This document shows positions 59,731 through 64,000 of a stretch of 64,000 nucleotides of DNA, one piece after another. The position numbers and the translations under genes are program-made. The stretch is taken from contig JADFOK010000005.1 of NCBI GenBank assembly GCA_022562895.1, forward strand, positions 1 through 64,000, written 5' to 3'. The notes beneath the pieces were generated by a model. It saw only the letters and a list, made by a program, of their open reading frames with translations, was not told the origin of the DNA and ran no database searches. This DNA comes from Bacteroidota bacterium. GTDB taxonomy: Bacteria > Bacteroidota > Bacteroidia > Flavobacteriales > Flavobacteriaceae. Within the stretch, counting starts at the first letter, position 1; every line of letters begins with the position of its first letter.

Positions 59731-59883
59731 TTAATCCAAGGCATTTTTAGTTACCCATAAGCGATATCCAAACAATGCCATTTGCCATTTTTTTGCTTTA
59801 GCAAGATCAACACCTCGTTTAGTAAGGCTTGGTAGAATTAATCTGTTGATTTTCGCTAAACTTTTAAATAAGGTTTTTTTCAT
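59731..59883 (-). CDS. 50-aa basic protein; resembles short flavobacterial ORFs labelled 'SsrA-binding protein'
   Basis: Below the ORF-track cutoff; reads MKKTLFKSLAKINRLILPSLTKRGVDLAKAKKWQMALFGYRLWVTKNALD*. Confidence 0.75.
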   Translation of the reverse strand: MKKTLFKSLAKINRLILPSLTKRGVDLAKAKKWQMALFGYRLWVTKNALD

Positions 59884-59957
59884 ATATCAAAATTACTAAA
59901 AAAAAGTCCTACCCTGACATTAAACAAGATAGGACCTAATAGTACTCAAAATGATGG

Positions 59958-61748
59958 TTAATTTTTCTTGGTTGTAATTAGTATTACCCCATCTTTTGCT
60001 TTTTTACCATATTTTTCTATGGCTTTATCTCCTTTTAAATACTCAATTTTTATAACACTGTCTGAATCAATTTCATCCATTTTCTTTATTGATGCTTTTT
60101 TTCCATCTATAATAATTAAAGGATCTTTTCCATCTTCAGTATCAATAAAAAAGAATTTACCTCCTTTTCCTTTATGTAATTTCATTTTTATATGATTTCT
60201 ACCCTCACCATCACTTATAAAAAAGAAGTTATGGTTATCGTCTAAATGTATTGAATCCCCATAAAATATTATCTCTACATCTTCACCATCTTCATCATCA
60301 TCAATTACATATTTATAAAAAGTATTTTTATGCTTCTTCCCCTTATTTGAGTTCCAGGTATGAATAGTATTATGGTCATCATCAATATCACTAAAATATT
60401 TATTTCCATTTTTAGAAACAAAGTGAAGATTATGTCTTCCGGTACTCCCCAGTCTTATTTCTCCGGTTTTATCATTGTAATATATTTGGAATGATCTAAT
60501 CCCATCTTCATCTTTTATGTTAAAATTACTATTCGATGATTTGAATTTAACATCTACTTTGATGGATGTAATTTCACCGGAGCGATTTCTTTCAACATCA
60601 CTAAATTTAACTGTAACATTGTAATTATCCTTAAAAATATTCTTGATTTTTTTCAACTCAGCATCACTGGTATTTTTATCGATGGTCATAGTGATCTCAT
60701 TAGCTACATTTTTTATTTCTTTTTTTGTGGAAACAAAAGCTAATTTACTCCCTTCTTCATTTCTATGTTTTTTGATTAAAGCATTATTTTTGTCAAAAAA
60801 TTGATTATTACTTATCAATTCAGAATTAGTTTGGGTAGAAACGAAATTTACGGTATTGTTAGTATAGGCTTTCTTATATTCTACAACCTCTTTTACATTA
60901 AAACTCCATAAAAATACCGCCAGTAAAGGAAGTATTAGTGCAAATTTCCATTTGTTTTGTGTTTTAGACGTGGTTTTGTGTAACATAATTATTCGTTTTT
61001 TAATTAATGATTGATAAAATTTATTGGCTAACGCTGGTTGTAAGGAAGTTGATAAAACTTTTACCAAGGTTAACTGATATGCTTTTTTTGAAGTTACTTG
61101 ATGAGCTGTTTCATTATCAGCAATAAACTCAAGATTTTCTTCAATTCCTTTTTTATATAGCCAGGCAAATGGATTTATCCATTGAAAAACAAGCATTAAA
61201 TTTGCTATTAATATATCTATGGAATGCCATTGAGAAGCATGTGCTTGCTCATGGGATATAATCATTTTTAATTCTTCTGGCAGATGGAGATTAGGATTGT
61301 AAACTATGTATTTAAAAAATGAAAATGGTGTTATATTTTTGTTTGTTCTTATATAGGTATATCCCCCTAATTTTTCTGAAGGGAATCTATTTAGTAATTT
61401 AAGTAAAGAAAAGAATTGTTTTAAAAACCGGATACTCAATAGTATTACGCCAATAAAATATATGACAAGTCCAATTTTCCACCAATCTAATATAAAATTA
61501 GTCTCTTGTTGAATTGTATTTGTTATGGGATTAATTTCAGTAACAAATAAAGCACTAGAATCCGGAATGACAACAAAGGTTGTTTTGGTAAATATCAATA
61601 AGGGTAGTAAAAGAGATACGATAACACCTAAAATTAGAAAGTGTCTGTTTGATGAAAAAAAGGTGTCTTTTTTTAAAACTGTAAAATAAACAATATAAAA
61701 CAAGGTGAGTATAGCACTCGATTTTATTATATAAATTAGAATTTCCAT
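59958..61748 (-). CDS. M56 family (BlaR1-like) membrane metallopeptidase with TonB-plug-like C-terminus
   Basis: N-terminal TMs, MIISHEQAHASQWHSIDIL zinc motif, INPFAWLYKKGIEENLEFIADNE, C-terminal PLIIIDGK...KYGKKAKDGVILITTKK. Confidence 0.92.
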   Translation of the reverse strand: MEILIYIIKSSAILTLFYIVYFTVLKKDTFFSSNRHFLILGVIVSLLLPLLIFTKTTFVVIPDSSALFVTEINPITNTIQQETNFILDWWKIGLVIYFIGVILLSIRFLKQFFSLLKLLNRFPSEKLGGYTYIRTNKNITPFSFFKYIVYNPNLHLPEELKMIISHEQAHASQWHSIDILIANLMLVFQWINPFAWLYKKGIEENLEFIADNETAHQVTSKKAYQLTLVKVLSTSLQPALANKFYQSLIKKRIIMLHKTTSKTQNKWKFALILPLLAVFLWSFNVKEVVEYKKAYTNNTVNFVSTQTNSELISNNQFFDKNNALIKKHRNEEGSKLAFVSTKKEIKNVANEITMTIDKNTSDAELKKIKNIFKDNYNVTVKFSDVERNRSGEITSIKVDVKFKSSNSNFNIKDEDGIRSFQIYYNDKTGEIRLGSTGRHNLHFVSKNGNKYFSDIDDDHNTIHTWNSNKGKKHKNTFYKYVIDDDEDGEDVEIIFYGDSIHLDDNHNFFFISDGEGRNHIKMKLHKGKGGKFFFIDTEDGKDPLIIIDGKKASIKKMDEIDSDSVIKIEYLKGDKAIEKYGKKAKDGVILITTKKN

Positions 61749-61749
61749 A

Positions 61750-62106
61750 CTATTTCTTTTTTTCGATAATGTCTAATATTTCACGAAGTTCTTTGGCACT
61801 TATCTTTTCTTCCTTTGCAAAAAAGGAGACCATATTTTTATAACTGTTATCAAAATATTTTTTCGTAGCCAGATTCATGAATTGTTTGCTATAGGTTTCT
61901 TTGGTAATAATAGGAAAATATTGGTGTGTATTACCATAAGCTTTATGTGATACGTACCCTTTATCTTCTAAATTCCGTATAATGGTCGAAACAGTGTTAT
62001 AATGATTTTCATTTGGTAATTTTGTAAGAATATCTTTTACAAATCCTTTTTCAATATCCCAAAGTGCCTGTATAACTTCTTCTTCTTTATTGGTAAGTTT
62101 TTCCAT
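61750..62106 (-). CDS. BlaI/MecI/CopY family transcriptional repressor
   Basis: LTNKEEEVIQALWDIEKGFVKDILTKLP...YNTVSTIIRNLEDKGYVSHKAYGNTHQYFPI. Confidence 0.95.
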   Translation of the reverse strand: MEKLTNKEEEVIQALWDIEKGFVKDILTKLPNENHYNTVSTIIRNLEDKGYVSHKAYGNTHQYFPIITKETYSKQFMNLATKKYFDNSYKNMVSFFAKEEKISAKELREILDIIEKKK

Positions 62107-62116
62107 ATCACAAACA

Positions 62117-62175
62117 TATAACTATTAATTTAGTTATACAACTATGAATATAGTTATTTAACTATTATTTTAGTT
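62117..62175. promoter_or_regulatory. Probable BlaI-type operator array: three dyads with 20-bp centre spacing
   Basis: TATAACTA-N6-TAGTTATA (62117-62138), AACTAT-N4-ATAGTT (62140-62155), AACTA-N6-TAGTT (62160-62175). Confidence 0.75.
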
Positions 62176-62265
62176 TTATTTAACAATTTATTAGCCAATG
62201 ATTTTTTTTAGAAAGAATTAGATGTCTTTAAAAATAGTATCTTCGTGACGTAATTTTACAGTTTA

Positions 62266-63222
62266 ATGAGTATATTAATTATCCTTTTGGGGTTAATGTT
62301 GTTGGTAGTAGGGGGAGTGTATTTAGTGCGTTCATCGGTAGCCCTTTCTTTTAGATTACATATTTCTAAAATGGTAATTGGATTGACAGTAGTATCATTT
62401 GCTACTTCGGCTCCGGAATTATTAGTTAGCGTACAGGCTGCCTTAGATGGGTTTCCAGATATTGCAATAGGGAATGTAATTGGCTCTAATATTGCCAATA
62501 TTGGATTGGTATTAGGGATAACGGCTATAATTTCTACACTTTATATAGATAAGGATTTTTACAAGTTTAACTGGCCGGTAATGATGCTGTTCTCTATTTC
62601 TTTGTATTTTATAATGCAAAGTGGAAATATAATTGATAGAGGAGAAGGGATAGGCCTTCTACTGGCATTATGTATTTATTTATGGGTACTTATAGCTAGG
62701 GCTAGACGATCTCGAACTCAAATTGCCATTGATACGGAAATTAATACAGCTCTTTCCAATACATCAAATTTTAAGATTACACTCTGGCTAATAATTGGTG
62801 GAGTTGCTTTGTGGGGAGGTAGTGAATTATTGATAAAAGGTGCTGTTGATTTAGCAGAAAAAATGAGAGTAAGTCAACGTGTGATTGCCATTTCTATAGT
62901 GGCAATAGGTACAAGCGTACCAGAATTTGCAACATCTATTATTGCTGCACTTAATAAGGAAAAAGCAATTTCTTTGGGAAATATAATAGGCTCTAATATA
63001 TTTAATATTGCATCAGTTTTAGGTATAACAGCTATTATTAAACCTATATCTGTAATAAGTGAAAAAATTCTGACCAATGATATTTTTTGGTTGTGGGGTT
63101 TTGCATTTGTATTATTACCCTTAGCATTTCTTCCTAAAAAATTCAGGCTAAGCAGGTACATAGGGATTATTTTATTTGTTGCTTACGCCACTTTTATTGG
63201 TTTAGCTTTTATAAAATCATAG
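62266..63222 (+). CDS. Calcium/sodium antiporter (CaCA family, YrbG-like)
   Basis: Duplicated alpha repeats: SFATSAPELLVSVQAALDGFPDIAIGNVIGSNIANIGLVLG and AIGTSVPEFATSIIAALNKEKAISLGNIIGSNIFNIASVLG. Confidence 0.96.
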   Translation: MSILIILLGLMLLVVGGVYLVRSSVALSFRLHISKMVIGLTVVSFATSAPELLVSVQAALDGFPDIAIGNVIGSNIANIGLVLGITAIISTLYIDKDFYKFNWPVMMLFSISLYFIMQSGNIIDRGEGIGLLLALCIYLWVLIARARRSRTQIAIDTEINTALSNTSNFKITLWLIIGGVALWGGSELLIKGAVDLAEKMRVSQRVIAISIVAIGTSVPEFATSIIAALNKEKAISLGNIIGSNIFNIASVLGITAIIKPISVISEKILTNDIFWLWGFAFVLLPLAFLPKKFRLSRYIGIILFVAYATFIGLAFIKS

Positions 63223-63293
63223 CCTGCATTAATTTGTTTAAATTTAAAAAATTTAAATTTATTAATATATTTTCTAAATAAATAGGGGGGTGT

Positions 63294-63344
63294 ATTGATA
63301 AAATTATCAATTTATCATAATTAACCCTAAAAAAACAGGGGTAA
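63294..63344. promoter_or_regulatory. Two stacked dyads upstream of glutamine synthetase III
   Basis: ATTGATAA-AA-TTATCAAT (63294-63311) and TTAACCCT-N8-AGGGGTAA (63321-63344, 7 of 8 pairs). Confidence 0.5.
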
Positions 63345-63403
63345 TATTACAAAAAGTTATAATTTTGTGCTATTCAAGTCTAATAATTAATTAAACGTAT
63401 AAA

Positions 63404-64000
63404 ATGCCCACTTTAAGATTTCAAGCCATCAAGGAAACATTTAATCGTGTTCCTGTTATAGTTAATGAAACTGAACGTCGTTCAGCTATCTTCGGAAAAA
63501 ATGTTTTTAATGAAACCTCAATGCGTCAGTTTTTAACAAAAGACTCTTATAAAAGTGTAATGAATGCAATTGAAAGCGGTACAAAAATAGACCGTAGCAA
63601 TGCAGGCCATATTTCTACAGGTATGAAAGAGTGGGCTATTGCAAAAGGAGCTACTCATTATACACATTGGTTTCAGCCTTTAACCGGTTCTACTGCTGAA
63701 AAACATGATGCTTTTTTTGAAACAATTGAGGGCGGACGAGCAATTGAAAAATTTGGAGGAGGACAACTCGTTCAACAAGAACCCGATGCTTCCAGTTTCC
63801 CAAGTGGAGGTATTCGTAACACATTTGAAGCAAGAGGATATACAGCCTGGGATCCTACTTCTCCGGCGTTTATTTATGGTACTACACTTTGTATCCCAAC
63901 AGTGTTTGTTGCATACACAGGAGAAGCACTAGATAACAAAACACCTTTACTTCGTTCATTGCAGGTTTTAGATCATGCTGCTACAGACATAGCAAAATAT
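63404..64000 (+). CDS. glnN: Glutamine synthetase type III, N-terminal part (runs off window)
   Basis: Open frame [44 protein letters not shown]...[21 protein letters not shown]...; absent from ORF track because no stop. Confidence 0.95.
   Translation, partial: MPTLRFQAIKETFNRVPVIVNETERRSAIFGKNVFNETSMRQFLTKDSYKSVMNAIESGTKIDRSNAGHISTGMKEWAIAKGATHYTHWFQPLTGSTAEKHDAFFETIEGGRAIEKFGGGQLVQQEPDASSFPSGGIRNTFEARGYTAWDPTSPAFIYGTTLCIPTVFVAYTGEALDNKTPLLRSLQVLDHAATDIAKY

Noticed and set aside
63705-63932. 75-aa plus-strand ORF inside glutamine synthetase III
   Set aside because: Out-of-frame within the clear GS III reading frame that begins at 63404 and runs off the window
1-64000. Mobile element, prophage, toxin-antitoxin or defence island
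   Set aside because: Read the ORF translations and intergenic spaces for transposase, integrase, restriction, CBASS, retron, Abi and TA signatures; none recognised

Overview
The window is AT-rich and has the gene content of a Flavobacteriaceae (Bacteroidota) chromosome. It is densely coding: about 67 protein genes, one tRNA-Arg(ACG), no rRNA, and no CRISPR array, transposase, phage or defence island that I could recognise. Most of it is housekeeping: map, gpmI, lpxK, gap, lipA, murB, valS, psd, cdsA, ftsH, rsfS, birA, pyrE, rho, truA, cdaA, folP, tpiA, clpS, and a partial type III glutamine synthetase at the right edge. It also carries a kynurenine/3-hydroxyanthranilate catabolic operon, a BlaI/M56 regulator pair, a TPR hybrid histidine kinase and several T9SS/lipoprotein envelope genes. 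I did not find a clearly undescribed system. The observations most worth a second look are: (1) three AACTA-N6-TAGTT dyads with centres exactly 20 bp apart upstream of blaI, next to an M56 protein whose C-terminus resembles a SusC/TonB plug; (2) a likely decayed prmA C-terminus between tpiA and clpS; (3) two adjacent T9SS cargo genes whose secretion tags are almost identical at DNA level while their passenger domains differ; (4) a kynurenine operon with KMO, KynU, ACMSD, AMSDH and a RidA-type deaminase but no 3-hydroxyanthranilate dioxygenase, with accessory genes joined by TAATG overlaps; (5) stacked dyads in front of glutamine synthetase III. Family assignments come from reading motifs in the translations; no database search was run.
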